The notes below the pieces were generated by a model, which saw only the letters and a program-made list of their open reading frames with translations, was not told where the DNA came from and searched no databases. 64,000 nt of DNA from Ichthyophis bannanicus (taxonomy: Eukaryota > Chordata > Amphibia > Gymnophiona > Ichthyophiidae), in assembly GCA_033557465.1 (NCBI GenBank), contig CM066031.1:176297043-176361042 (forward strand), given 5' to 3'. The stretch's first letter is position 1, and each line of letters starts with the position of its first letter. Of the stretch, positions 23,333 through 32,798 are shown one piece after another. The translations under genes and the position numbers were made by a program.

Positions 23333-24412
23333 GCAGCCATAAAAGTTTTAGCAAAACAAGGATGCAAACTCAAGACCGACCAATGTCGGCGTATGAGTTA
23401 AGCAACCTGTGTGGAATTTCACATATAAGGCAAAACTCCAACCACAGAATCAACTGTGCTGGTTGGCGTAGGATCCCCTGAACTCAACAGCCATTCACGA
23501 TGGACATGCCTGGCCTTACGATATGCTTGATCAGTGATGAATTTCGGGTATCCACGGGCTAATAACTGATGTTTAATATCAGAAGCTTGGTGACAAAAAT
23601 CCATCATAGTAGAACAAGGGCGCCAAAGTCTCAGAAACTGGCCAAAAGGGAGGCCTCTGCGAAGTGGACCAGGATGGAAACTGTGATAACATAGCATAAA
23701 CTATTTCTCTAAACTGATTTTCTAAATAAAGTTGTTTTCAACCCCTCTGAGTCCTTGAAAACAGTGATGTTAAAAAATCAATACGTTGTTGGTGTATATG
23801 CGCTGTAAATTTGATGTTAGGTTTGATGGAATTTAACCACAAAAGAAACAACTGTAAATCCTCATAGGTAGACATCCATAAAAAGATGTTGTCTTCTAAA
23901 AACAGTTTCCAAAAACCAACATGTGCGAAAAATGGAGAAAGATAAATGAAACATTCCTCTAAATCCACCATGCATAAGGTGGCAATTGAAGGAGCCACAG
24001 TGGCCCCCATGGCAATACCATAAGTTTGTAAAAAATAAGTTCTCTCAAACAAAAAACAGTTCTGTGTAAGTACAATGCGGATCAGATCCTGCAAAAAAGA
24101 TTTTGGTATACATGAAGGAGCATGAGTGAACAGAGAGCGCTTCAATAACGATAAAGCCTCAATCTGGTCAATGTTGGTATATAATGCTGCCACACCCAAA
24201 GTTACCAAATAAAAATCCAAAGTATTAGGGTGCAAAGAAGACAAACTTAAAAAATGAGTAGAATCTTTAATAAAAGATCTAACCTGAAAGCCTCCTGTTT
24301 TAAAAAAAACATCACAGAATTGTGATAATGGTTCTAAAATAGAACCTTGACAGAAGACAATGTGTCTACCGGGTGGTGAAGTAAATGATTTATGAATCTT
24401 TGGAACCGTATA
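23333..24412 (-). pseudogene. PLE reverse transcriptase, catalytically altered
   Basis: Blocks on the minus strand: VPKIHKS (near 24400), PPGRHIVF, the motif A region LVTLGVAALYTNI (near 24200), QTYGIAMGATVAPSIATLCM (motif B), FLEDNIFLW (motif C) and a C-terminal PLRRGLPFGQFLRLWRPCS block near 23660. In Penelope-type RTs motif A normally starts with Asp; here the codon is GGT (Gly). The first Asp of the motif C DD pair is Glu. Frame breaks also occur between 23697 and 23738. The N-terminus is cut off by the Tigger-like insert; a piece remains at 25463-25583. Confidence 0.75.
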
Positions 24413-25462
24413 CAGTCAAACCTCGGTTTTCATGATTAATCCGTTCGAAAAAGTCTGACTAAAACCGAAACGTATGAAAACTGAAGCAATATTTCCCATA
24501 AGAAATAATGTAAATTTAATTAATCCATTCCAGACACCCAAAAATATTCACAAAAAATACATTTTAGCAATTTGCAATCAGGAAGAGAATCAATCCCACT
24601 TCTGGCCACAAGATGGTGCTCCAGAGGTATTTTTGACAGACAGATTGTTTAAACTGCTGAGAAGGGAGAAAGATTAACAGATGCAAATCTTCAGCAAAAA
24701 AACACCCAGAAAGGAGATCGGGCACAGGAATTTTTAAAGAAAACAGAAAAAAACAAGAAGGATCCACAAAAAAAAAAGGCACCAGCCACAGCCACCGGAA
24801 ACACCACTCTCCCGCTCAGGAAACCTGGAACGCAGAGCTCAGCATGTGTTCCAGAGCCATGTGGCAATGGCTGCAGCAGCACGAGCTCCCGAAGTCTCAG
24901 CCAGGCAGTAGAACAGCTCCTGTCACTTCTCTCACCTGCCCGATCGTCCACAGGACAGCAAACACACAGATATTGTACTGTACGGCACTGTAATCTGATC
25001 GCTGACTCCGTCTCAACAGCAATTTGCAAGCGTACCCTGCAAGAGAAAGAACTGCCTCCCACATTCATCCAGAGAACGGGCAGGCGGTGGACGAGATCGG
25101 GGCCTTCCTCTCTGTGCAATCCTTGCATCTCTGTACATGCTCAGCTGACTTTCGCTTCTCATCACGCTGGCGATTGGTGAGTCCGGGGGGCAGTGCTGTC
25201 GGGACTGGGCGGGCAGTGTATACAGACCGGTGTGCAGCGCGAGGGTGTATGTATTGCCTTCTATCCCATGATACTTCTTCAGGAGTTGTATATAGGTTTT
25301 CAGATCTGACAAAGTCTCATTTTATGCACTGGCTCACCTAATTCCACATACTTTACGAAAACCGAGGCGATATACGATAACCGGGACAAAATCTCAGTCA
25401 AAAAAGACGTCGAAAACCGAAGCGTATGAAAACCGTGGCAAACGAAAACCGAGATTTGACTG
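24413..25462. mobile_element. Non-autonomous pogo/Tigger-like DNA element
   Basis: The left end is CAGTCAAACCTCGGTTTTC and the right end is the complement of CAGTCAAATCTCGGTTTTC. TA flanks both ends (TATA on each side, so TA or TATA duplication). Subterminal repeats of GAAAACCGAGGCG / GAAAACCGAAGCG type occur at the right end. No transposase frame is visible in 1,050 bp. It interrupts the PLE RT N-terminus. Confidence 0.75.
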
Positions 25463-25583
25463 TATATCGTTGGAATCACAGGATGAATCACCATCAAAAA
25501 TTGTTGCTCCTTCGAAGTTATTCAACCTGCTAAATGTGCTGCAGAAACCAATGAAGTAATCAAAGAACATAAGTCCAGAGTGG

Positions 25584-25982
25584 GTTGAACAGCCAGTCTT
25601 TTTTGCTAGCATTGCTCCTTGGAAAAACTGTGGGCTCTAGTGGGGGCGATTAATGACAGCTATTTGGATTCGGATGGCAGAACTTACGACACTTGAGACA
25701 GGGCTATGGTTTTTGGCCGAAACGTGCACATCGTGTGCTTTTCCTGATGACACTCTTCTGCACTGCTGCCATTTATTACACCACTTAAAGATAAGTACTT
25801 TTGCACAGTCTTATGTTCTAAGAACCGTTTTTGATTAAAAGGGACGCGACCAATTGTGAGAGTGAGTGAGTTTGTTTTTCTCCCCTCCTTCGGTTTTAGT
25901 CCGACATTTATAAACTAATTTATATGGGATTTTTTTCAGAGTCTTTTGAGGATCAGTTGTATTAGTGACTAATTTTTTGGCA
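25584..25982 (+). repeat. PLE terminal repeat, right copy
   Basis: It is the inverted partner of 16973-17345. The repeat runs to the edge of the right target duplication. Confidence 0.85.
25680..25748 (+). ncRNA. Hammerhead-ribozyme-like motif in the PLE terminal repeat
   Basis: The order CTTGAGAC (CUGAnGA-like), GGC...GGCC (stem II), GAAAC, then GTGCAC-loop-GTGTGC (stem III) resembles the hammerhead cores known from PLE terminal repeats. The first core box is imperfect and the cleavage site is uncertain. The same motif sits on the minus strand of the left repeat. Confidence 0.4.
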
Positions 25983-26269
25983 ATGGTTTATATGTTGCAA
26001 GTTTATTGATACATACTTCATGGATTGTGCTACTTATAAATGAAACATTTCTTTGTTTTGTAGGCTGTATTTTACACTTGATTACGTCTTACCTGCACTG
26101 TGAATTGCAAGTGGACACTTCTAATATATGTGACTGGCAATTGTTTTTATCATCTTGTTATAGCCTTTTTGTGATTGGTGTCTGTCCACATTTTATATTT
26201 ATATCTTTATTGTAATTGTGTGTATTTCTCCTTTCCCTTTCAATGCATATGATTTTGTCCATTTATTTA

Positions 26270-26395
26270 CTTTGGAATGTTCTGTATGATCTTTTATATA
26301 ATTATGTATGTATATATGCTTTCATATTTTTAGACCCCTGATTGTAGGCCTCGGTGCCGAAACTTGGCCAAGGTGGGACCTTACAATAAATTAGT
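26270..26395 (+). mobile_element. Tail of an older Penelope-like element
   Basis: CCCTGATTGTAGGCCTCGG, GCCGAAACTTGGCC and GTGGGAC just before CAATAAA match the layout of PLE 3' ends with a hammerhead-like motif (CUGAUxxA, stem II, GAAAC, stem III). It stands outside the target duplication of the 16931-25980 element. Confidence 0.5.
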
Positions 26396-26409
26396 TGGTG
26401 TTTCTCCGC

Positions 26410-27860
26410 TCCCAGGCTGAACTGTGTTTGCGGAATTTCCTTCTCCCCCCTTTTTCTCTGTTTTCACAAAAGAAAATCCTGGAGGATCCACCATATATGA
26501 GTGACAAATGTACAGATGTGACTAGAGTAGATACCACACCATTCACAGAAGATGTGTTTGAACAGCTTGCAAAATTGAAAGTGGACAAGGACATGAGATT
26601 GGAGATGCATCCCAGGATACTGAAAAGCTTGGAGAGTTTTTTGCAGGACCTTTAAAGGATGTCTTTAATAGATCCTTGGAGACTGGAGAGGTTGCGTAGG
26701 ACTGGAGAAGGACTGATGTGGTAGCTCTTCACAAAAGTATTAATAGGGAAAAGGTGACAAACTATAGGCCAGTAAGCCTTACCTCTGTGGTGGGGAAAAG
26801 TAACGGAGGTGCTTTTGAAAAAATGAATAGTGGACTATCTGGTAAGCAATGGATTTGCATGATCCGAGGCAACATGGTTTTACCAGGGGAAGATCATGCC
26901 AAACAAATTTGATTGAGTTCTTTGACTTGGCGACCAGAAAACTAGATCAAGGGCATGCGATGGATGTGATCTACCTATTTCTCCGGGAACAAGCAGGAAG
27001 TCAGTCCTCACATATATGTGACACTGGCACTGACGGAGCCTTCACAGAAGCATCCCCTCAGCTTTCAAAAAAGCCTTTGGGAGATGCCACCACGCATGAG
27101 CAGTCCCCTTCCCGCCCAAGGGTGCCATCTTGCTCAGTCTCCTGTTTTCCGCAGAGCCCTTCAGACGCTGTCTTACTTCCCCCGGAAAAAGTTGATTTTT
27201 TTTTTTTTTTTTGTATCTGAGTTTCAAACTCAAATCCGGTCTTGCACCAGTATTTTTCTCCTACTGTCCTAGTTGCCTCGGTGTCGATCGGTTCATTTTT
27301 ATAGTCTTCATTTGCTCATCGATAAACTGAGCAGCCTGGGGATAAGGTCCCAAGGTGGTGAAATGGATCAGAAATTGGTTGACTGACAGATGACAGAAGG
27401 TAGTGGTAAATAGATCTCCCTCAGAAAAAAGGAAGGTGTGTAGTGGCGTGCCTCAGGGATCGGTCCTGGGATCAATACTTTTCAATGTATTTGTGAGTGA
27501 CATTGCAGAAGGACTGAATGGAAGTGTTTGCCTTTTTGCAGATAACACACAAATTTGCATCTGAGCGAGTGAGCAACATAAGGAAAGATCTGAAAACACT
27601 GGAACAATGGTCTAATGCTTGGCAGTTAAGATGTAATGTGAAGAAGTGCAGAGTCATGCATTTGGGATGCAGAAATCCAAAGGAAATGTAATGCAGTATG
27701 TGGAGAGAGGCTGGTGTGCATGGACCAGGAGAGGGTCCTTGGAGTGCTACTGTCTGAGGATCTCAAGATGATGAACCAATGTGAGAAGGCCACCTTGCCG
27801 GGCAGACTAGATGGACTATAATGGTCTTTATCTGCTGTCATATACTATGTTATGTTTTGG
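26410..27860 (+). mobile_element. CR1-like LINE, degenerate, split by a DIRS end fragment
   Basis: Pieces of RT are readable: LAKLKVDKD, NYRPVSLTSVVG, DPRQHGFTRGRSCQTNLIEFFDLATRKLDQG and MDVIYL before the split. After it come WIRNWLTD, GVPQGSVLGSILFNVFVSDIAEGLNGSVCLFAD and a tail (GGCAGACTAGATGGAC ... CATATACTATGTTATG). Many stops are present. The RT motif C reads FADN rather than FADD. Confidence 0.75.
26983..27308 (+). mobile_element. Isolated DIRS left end and leader (A-type)
   Basis: It starts TTTCTCCGGGAACAAGCAGG and follows the left ITR of DIRS-A (28549-28711), through GGGTGCCATCTTGCTCAGTC and the leader up to about 27308. LINE sequence then resumes. There is no gag, pol, recombinase or right end, so this is a deletion product. 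Confidence 0.75.
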
Positions 27861-27971
27861 CCAAGCTGTACTGAGTAATCTGTCCTTCTGTCCAAGCAAC
27901 TCTCGCAGTGGACTGGTCAGGGTGCTCTAAGGACAAAGACAAATTACTTAATCCTGTTTGTTAACAGAAAA

Positions 27972-28331
27972 GTGTTGCTCACCTGTAACAGGTCTTTTTG
28001 TATTGGCGGCACACAGTCCCTCACACTTCTGAATTGCAGTGGTGTAATGGTTAAGAAGAAAAACACCAGAACGGCATTGATAATAGAGGTGTCGGTTCCA
28101 AGTGACTACTCTGTCAATCTTGTGGAGAAGCAGAAGATCCTGAAATACCAGGAAATGCAGTCAAAGACCAAGAAAACGTGGCAGAAAAATACAGAAATTT
28201 TTTCCATTGTGTTGGGTGCCACAGGCTTGATAAAGAATTTCCAAGCACATCTTGACAAACTACCCATACATGTTACATCTTATGAACTCCAGCAGGAGGC
28301 TTTCTTTGGCACGATGCAAGTACTACGCTGA
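27972..28331 (+). CDS. Retroelement restriction-like endonuclease-type fragment
   Basis: The frame is 119 codons. The stretch TALIIEVSVPSDYSVNLVEKQKILKYQEM, followed by an IFSIVLGATGLIKNF block and an ELQQEAFFGTMQVLR block, resembles the C-terminal region of a group of retroelement polyproteins that ends in a PD-(D/E)XK-like fold. I name this from pattern memory only. Neither the upstream RT nor a natural start is visible. It sits between the CR1-like tail and DIRS-A. Confidence 0.4.
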   Translation: MLLTCNRSFCIGGTQSLTLLNCSGVMVKKKNTRTALIIEVSVPSDYSVNLVEKQKILKYQEMQSKTKKTWQKNTEIFSIVLGATGLIKNFQAHLDKLPIHVTSYELQQEAFFGTMQVLR

Positions 28332-28548
28332 GCCTTAGCAGTAAATTTGAGAGACTGAGATCATACTCCCCGTGCCCTGGTTTAGAAGTGAGCTTCACAA
28401 CTGTCATGGTATGTGCAAAACTAACCCATTTTGAGAAACTGCCCTGAGTTGCATTTTGTTCAGTTTTATAACCATCTGAGGAGCTGAGGAGTCCGCTGTA
28501 CAAGCTCAGAACTTGATGCTATAGTTCTGAACCGAGGGAGAGCAGTTA
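28332..28548. other. Unassigned spacer
   Basis: No feature recognised. It ends at the DIRS-A left terminus; joined to the right flank it reads CAGTTTTCCTAG. Confidence 0.4.
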
Positions 28549-28551
28549 TTT

Positions 28552-28711
28552 CTCCAGGACCAAGCAGGAAGTCAGTCCTCACATATGGGTGACGTCGGTG
28601 CCGACGGAGCCCTCGCGGAGCAATTTTCCCCAGCTTTCAGAGAAAGCCTTTGGGAATTGCAGCGCGCATGCGCGGTCCTCTTCCCGCCCAAGGGTGCCAT
28701 CTTGCTCAGTC
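28552..28711 (+). repeat. DIRS-A left inverted terminal repeat
   Basis: It pairs with 34152-34309 in inverse orientation over about 158 bp with few mismatches. Confidence 0.9.
28582..28711 (+). promoter_or_regulatory. Candidate promoter motifs in the DIRS-A ITR
   Basis: TGACGTC (CRE-like), GCGCATGCGC (perfect NRF1-type palindrome, about 28664-28674) and GCCATCTTG (YY1-type, reverse) are visible. The right ITR repeats them in mirror form. Motif matches only; use as promoter is inference. Confidence 0.4.
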
Positions 28712-28957
28712 TTCTTTTTTCCGCGGAGCCCTACAGACGTTGCCTGTGAATCCCCGCAGAAAAGTTGATTTTCCTCTATTTTTATCTATTTTTTCTCGGT
28801 TCGACGCCGGTTCTGTTCCCGCCCGGACTCGCGACGCCGGTTGCGAGTCCGTCCTTTATTTTTCGGTTTTTTGTCCTTCGTGACAGTTTTCGCGCTTTTT
28901 TCCTTTTTTCCCTGGCTGCCCGGTCGTTCGACCTCGCAGGGGCCCTTTTTCCCCCCG

Positions 28958-30890
28958 ATGGCGGCCAGTGGTTTCAAAAAGTGTGACCTCTGTAAGAAAC
29001 TTATGTCTCTTACAGACACTCACGACTTCTGCCTCCACTGCCTCGGCCCAGATCATGACCCCATGATCTGCGCGCCATGCGGCAAAATGTCCTCAAAAGC
29101 ATTGAGGAGTCGGCAGCACCAGCGGGAGCGTATCTTCTCTGACTCCGGCCGGGCTCGGACCTCGTCAGAGGCTTCGACGTCTCGGGACTCTGGTCCTGAG
29201 CATCGTCGGAGTTCCTCTGAGAGGGGGTCTCCTACCCGGGAACATCATCGGAAGAAGAAACCCGCGAGGGCGGGATCGGTGGACGCTCCTGGTTCCTCGA
29301 GGGCCAGGTCGCATAGCCCCGATTCCCGTCCCGGGTCCTTGGAGTCGGAAAGGCCGTCAAAACATCCTCGACTCGAGGTGGACTTGCCAGCTCACGTAAG
29401 TACGGTTGTCCTCGTGGACTCGCCTCCGAAGGACCCGACGTTGGGCCCGACACCGTCGGGGCCCGAGTCGGGGGCTGCTGGGTCTCCTGAGCTCGGACTC
29501 AGGTTGACGGCCTTGGAGTGCAGTTTGTCTGCCTTCTTGGACCAGCAGCGGGCATTGATCGCTGGCCTCGCTGGCGCTTCTGCCCTGACCGCCGGGACGT
29601 CGACCTCCAAGTCGACCCCGGAGACCGAGCCGATCCTCGAGTCCATGAGAGCTCGAGTCGATCCTCAGTCGAGGTCTCCTTAGGCCTCCCATTCGGGACC
29701 GAGGTCGTCGACGCCGACTCCCTCGGCGTCGGGGCGGATGGCATCAGTGCCCGCCTGACCGGAGCCGGTCGACTCCTCCTCCGAGGAGTCGGCCTGGGAA
29801 TCGGAGGACGAAGAGTCACCTGGTTCCTTTCGGACTCGATGTGTCCCTTCGGACTCCCCCGAGTCCGAACCTCGGAGACGGTCCCCCCCCGGAGGATACC
29901 CGGTTCTCGGACTTCGTGAGGGATATGGCCAAAGCCTTGGCCTTCCCTGCGGACCCCGAGGAGGAGCCTCGAGTCGAGGAACTCGATGCCCTCCAATATG
30001 ACTCTCCCCCGAAGGAGGCCTTTATTGTACCGGTTCCTCCGATGCTGGAACGGCTTCTCTTCCGCATGTGGGAGAGCCCGGCGTCGTCGCCGGTGTTAAG
30101 CAAGCGGGTCGATTCCATTTATCGAGTCCGCAAGAGCCCCGGGTTCCAAAAGGCACAACTACCGCACCATTCCATGGTGGTGGAATCGGCCATGCATAGA
30201 CTGAAGAGTCAAAAAATGCACTCCTCGGTGCCCCCGGTAGGGAGGCCCGAAGCCTGGATGCCCTCGGTAGGAAGTGCTTCCAGGGCTCTATGCTTGCTTG
30301 TCGAGTCCAGACATACCAGCTCTACATGGGCATGTATCTCCGAGACCTGGCTAAAGAAATAGCCGGGTTCTCTGCTGGTCTCTCCAATGAACCTTTGCAG
30401 AGGTTCCAATCCTTGTCTACTGGCATTCGGGAGTGCTCCAAGTTTATCTCTCGAGCAGCCTATGATGGTTTTGAGGCTTCGGCTCGAGTAGCCGCGACCG
30501 GCATCGGTGGACGCCGCCAGGCTTGGCTTCAGACGTCCGACCTCGAGCCCTGGGTACAGGACAAGTTGGTCGATGTCCCCTGCCGAGGTGATAACCTCTT
30601 TGGCAAGCCCATGGATGAGAAGGCTGCACAAATCGAGACGGAGACTCTCACCAGGACTCGTCTCTCAAGGAAGACCTCTGCCCCTTCTCAAAAGAAGAAG
30701 GCCTCGGGGGAAAAAGCCCTTTTACCCGAGGAAAGGTGCTGCCTATAAATACTACCCTCAGTATCAGGCCTCAGCAGCTCCCCCACAGGGAAAGCAGGCC
30801 AAGGGACAGGGTAATGGGTCCCGTAGGCAGCAAGCCCCCCCAAGCCTGCACCACCGGCCCCTGCTCAGCAGGGTGGGGGTTTTTGACTTT
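28958..30890 (+). pseudogene. DIRS-A gag-like ORF, frameshifted
   Basis: It starts at ATG 28958 with MAASGFKKCDLCKK and the Cys/His pattern CxxC...CLGPDH...CxxC, possibly zinc binding. A Ser/Arg/Pro-rich region follows to 29683. The conserved core (SDFVRDMAKALAFP, YRVRKSPGFQKAQLPHHSMVVESAM) is then in another frame from about 29841. The frame changes back near 30235 (YQLYMGMYLRDL, DLEPWVQDKL) and again near 30715, where it joins the pol frame. The intact DIRS-D gag (600 codons) shows the normal layout. It probably forms the RNA-protein particle. Confidence 0.75.
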
Positions 30891-32798
30891 CTCAGCATAG
30901 CCTCTCCCCCTCAGCTGGTTTCTCTCAGCACAGGAGGCCGGCTGGTCCACTTTGCCCACAGGTGGTCCAACATCACCACAGATACCTGGGTGCTTCAGAT
31001 AGTTCAAAAGGGCTATCTTCTTCATTTTCACCAGGTACCTCCCTCCTACTTTCCAGGGGAGCCTTCCAGACTCCCTCTGCACAGGGACTTACTCCTTCAG
31101 GAGTTAGCAAGTCTTGTTCAGGAACAAGCCGTGGAACCGGTGCCCCACCACCTGAAGGGTCAAGGGTTTTACTCCAGGTACTTCCTGGTTCCAAAAAGAA
31201 CAGGAGGCCTCAGACCCATCCTGGACTTGCGAAACCTCAACAAGTTCCTTGCAAAGGAAAAGTTCAAAATGCTTACCCTTGGAATCCTGCTGCCCTACCT
31301 CCAGCAGGGAGACTGGCTATGCTCCTTAGATCTGAAGGATGCGTATACTCATATCCTTATTCATCCAGACCACAGACAATACCTAAGGTTTGTGGTAGAC
31401 GGACGCCATTACCAGTACAGAGTACTGCCTTTCGGCCTATCCTCCGCCCCCAGAGTGTTCACCAAATGCCTAGCAGTGGTGGTGGCCTATCTGAGGCTTC
31501 AGGGTCTCTTTGTGTTCCCATACCTGGACGACTGGCTCATCAGGGCCCAGTCTGCCCAAGAAGCCACTCAGGCTACTCATCGCACGGTAGCTCTGCTCCA
31601 GCACTTGGGATTTGTCATAAACTTCGCAAAGTCCACTTTGCTCCCCTCTCAAGATCTAGAATTCATCGGCACCAGGTTGGACACTCTTCAAGCGCGGGCC
31701 TTCCTGCCCCTGGACAGGGCCCAAAGGCTCATGGATCTCGCCAGCCGCTTTCACAGCAATTCCCTGGTCTCGGCCAGGCAATTTCTGAGACTGCTCGGCC
31801 ATATGGCTTCCACGGTCCATGTAACCCCCTATGCCCACCTGAACATGCGTCCTGCTCAATGGTGCCTTCACAAACAATGGCATCAGGCCACTGGGAGCCT
31901 AACGGACTCCGTACAGATCTCCGACCAGCTGGTCTCCTCTCTCCGATGGTGGCTTCACCTGCCAAACCTAGTGCTCGGGGTGACTTTTCAGCCCCCTACA
32001 CATTCTCAGGTCCTGACGACCGATGCTTCTCTCCAGGGTTGGGGAGCACATTGCCAAGGGACTTGTACTCAGGGTCTCTGGACTCCTTGGGAGTCCGCTC
32101 AGCAGATCAACTTCCTGGAGCTCAGAGCCATCCGCCTAGCGCTCAAAGCCTTCTCTCACCTGATTTCTCACCAGTCAGTACTTGTCCAGACAGACAATCA
32201 GGTTGCCATGTTCTACGTGAACAAGCAAGGCGGAACCGGCTCCTTCCTTCTCTGTCAGGAAGCACAGAAGCTCTGCTCTTGGGCCGTCCATCGCAACATC
32301 GTCCTCAAAGCTGTCTATCTCCCAGGTCAAGAAAACTACCTGGCAGACAAACTGAGCAGGGTCCTCCAGCCGCACGAGTGGAGGTTGGATCCGCTTGTGG
32401 TTCAGCGGATCTTTCTCCGGTGGGGCCTCCCCACCATGGATCTGTTCGCCAGTCCTCTGAACCGACAGCTTCCCAGATTCTGCTCTCGACAGCCGCATCC
32501 CCTCCGGGTGGCGGCGGATGCTTTTCTGATTCCATGGTCCACAGGCCTCTTGTATGCCTTTCCACCCATGCCCCAGGTGTCTCGGACGCTCTTCAAGGTT
32601 CTCAGAGACAAGGCGTCGGTGATCCTAGTGGCTCCCCGGTGGCCGAGACAACCTTGGTTCCCGCTTCTGCTGCAGCTGGCGGTGGACACACCTCTTCCTC
32701 TGGGGTTTCAGCCCGACCTCCTCTCGCAGGATCAGGGGTCGCTCCTGCACCCCAACCTTCGGTCCCTTTATCTGATGGCCTGGCTGCTGAAAGGGTAG
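30507..32798 (+). CDS. DIRS-A pol: reverse transcriptase, RNase H, methyltransferase-like
   Basis: The open frame is 763 codons; by comparison with DIRS-D, pol proper begins near 30885, and the first 125 codons are displaced gag C-terminus. RT: LRPILDLRNLNKFL, CSLDLKDAYTHILIHPDHRQYLRF (motif A), YRVLPFGLSSAPRVFTKCL (motif B), FVFPYLDDWLI (motif C, about residue 337). RNase H: LTTDASLQGWGAHC, NFLELRAIRLALK, VQTDNQVAMFYVNKQGGTG, LADKLSRVL. The C-terminal MDLFASPLNRQLPRF...LLYAFPPMPQVSRTLFK...VILVAPRWPRQPWFPLL fits the MT-like domain of DIRS elements. It copies element RNA into DNA. It overlaps the recombinase frame by 1,837 bp. Confidence 0.88.
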   Translation: MDAARLGFRRPTSSPGYRTSWSMSPAEVITSLASPWMRRLHKSRRRLSPGLVSQGRPLPLLKRRRPRGKKPFYPRKGAAYKYYPQYQASAAPPQGKQAKGQGNGSRRQQAPPSLHHRPLLSRVGVFDFLSIASPPQLVSLSTGGRLVHFAHRWSNITTDTWVLQIVQKGYLLHFHQVPPSYFPGEPSRLPLHRDLLLQELASLVQEQAVEPVPHHLKGQGFYSRYFLVPKRTGGLRPILDLRNLNKFLAKEKFKMLTLGILLPYLQQGDWLCSLDLKDAYTHILIHPDHRQYLRFVVDGRHYQYRVLPFGLSSAPRVFTKCLAVVVAYLRLQGLFVFPYLDDWLIRAQSAQEATQATHRTVALLQHLGFVINFAKSTLLPSQDLEFIGTRLDTLQARAFLPLDRAQRLMDLASRFHSNSLVSARQFLRLLGHMASTVHVTPYAHLNMRPAQWCLHKQWHQATGSLTDSVQISDQLVSSLRWWLHLPNLVLGVTFQPPTHSQVLTTDASLQGWGAHCQGTCTQGLWTPWESAQQINFLELRAIRLALKAFSHLISHQSVLVQTDNQVAMFYVNKQGGTGSFLLCQEAQKLCSWAVHRNIVLKAVYLPGQENYLADKLSRVLQPHEWRLDPLVVQRIFLRWGLPTMDLFASPLNRQLPRFCSRQPHPLRVAADAFLIPWSTGLLYAFPPMPQVSRTLFKVLRDKASVILVAPRWPRQPWFPLLLQLAVDTPLPLGFQPDLLSQDQGSLLHPNLRSLYLMAWLLKG

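Larger units (their letters stand above)
16931..25980 (-). mobile_element. Penelope-like element (GIY-YIG type) with inverted long terminal repeats
   Basis: The minus strand encodes a Penelope-type RT followed by a GIY-YIG endonuclease. The ends are about 370-400-bp inverted repeats (16973-17345 and 25584-25982), with about 42 extra bp outside the left one, as seen in other PLEs. A 15-bp duplication brackets it. An L1-like LINE (17948-23316) and a Tigger-like DNA element (24413-25462) are inserted in it; without them it is about 2.6 kb. Both protein domains carry disabling changes. Confidence 0.8.

Noticed and set aside
24474..25128. Short frames inside the Tigger-like element as transposase
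   Set aside because: None shows a DDE motif or helix-turn-helix pattern; the element looks non-autonomous.
27180..27215. Poly-T run read as a LINE A-tail in reverse
   Set aside because: It lies within the DIRS leader, where other copies also have a T-rich stretch after GTTGATTTT.
28030..28050. tRNA A-box-like GTGGTGTAATGGTTAAG
   Set aside because: No B box, acceptor stem or tRNA-derived SINE body follows.
30209..30631. Minus-strand open frames of 60-170 codons opposite DIRS gag, pol and recombinase
   Set aside because: They are mirror frames of the real plus-strand genes, have no family motif and recur wherever the sense gene is GC-rich.
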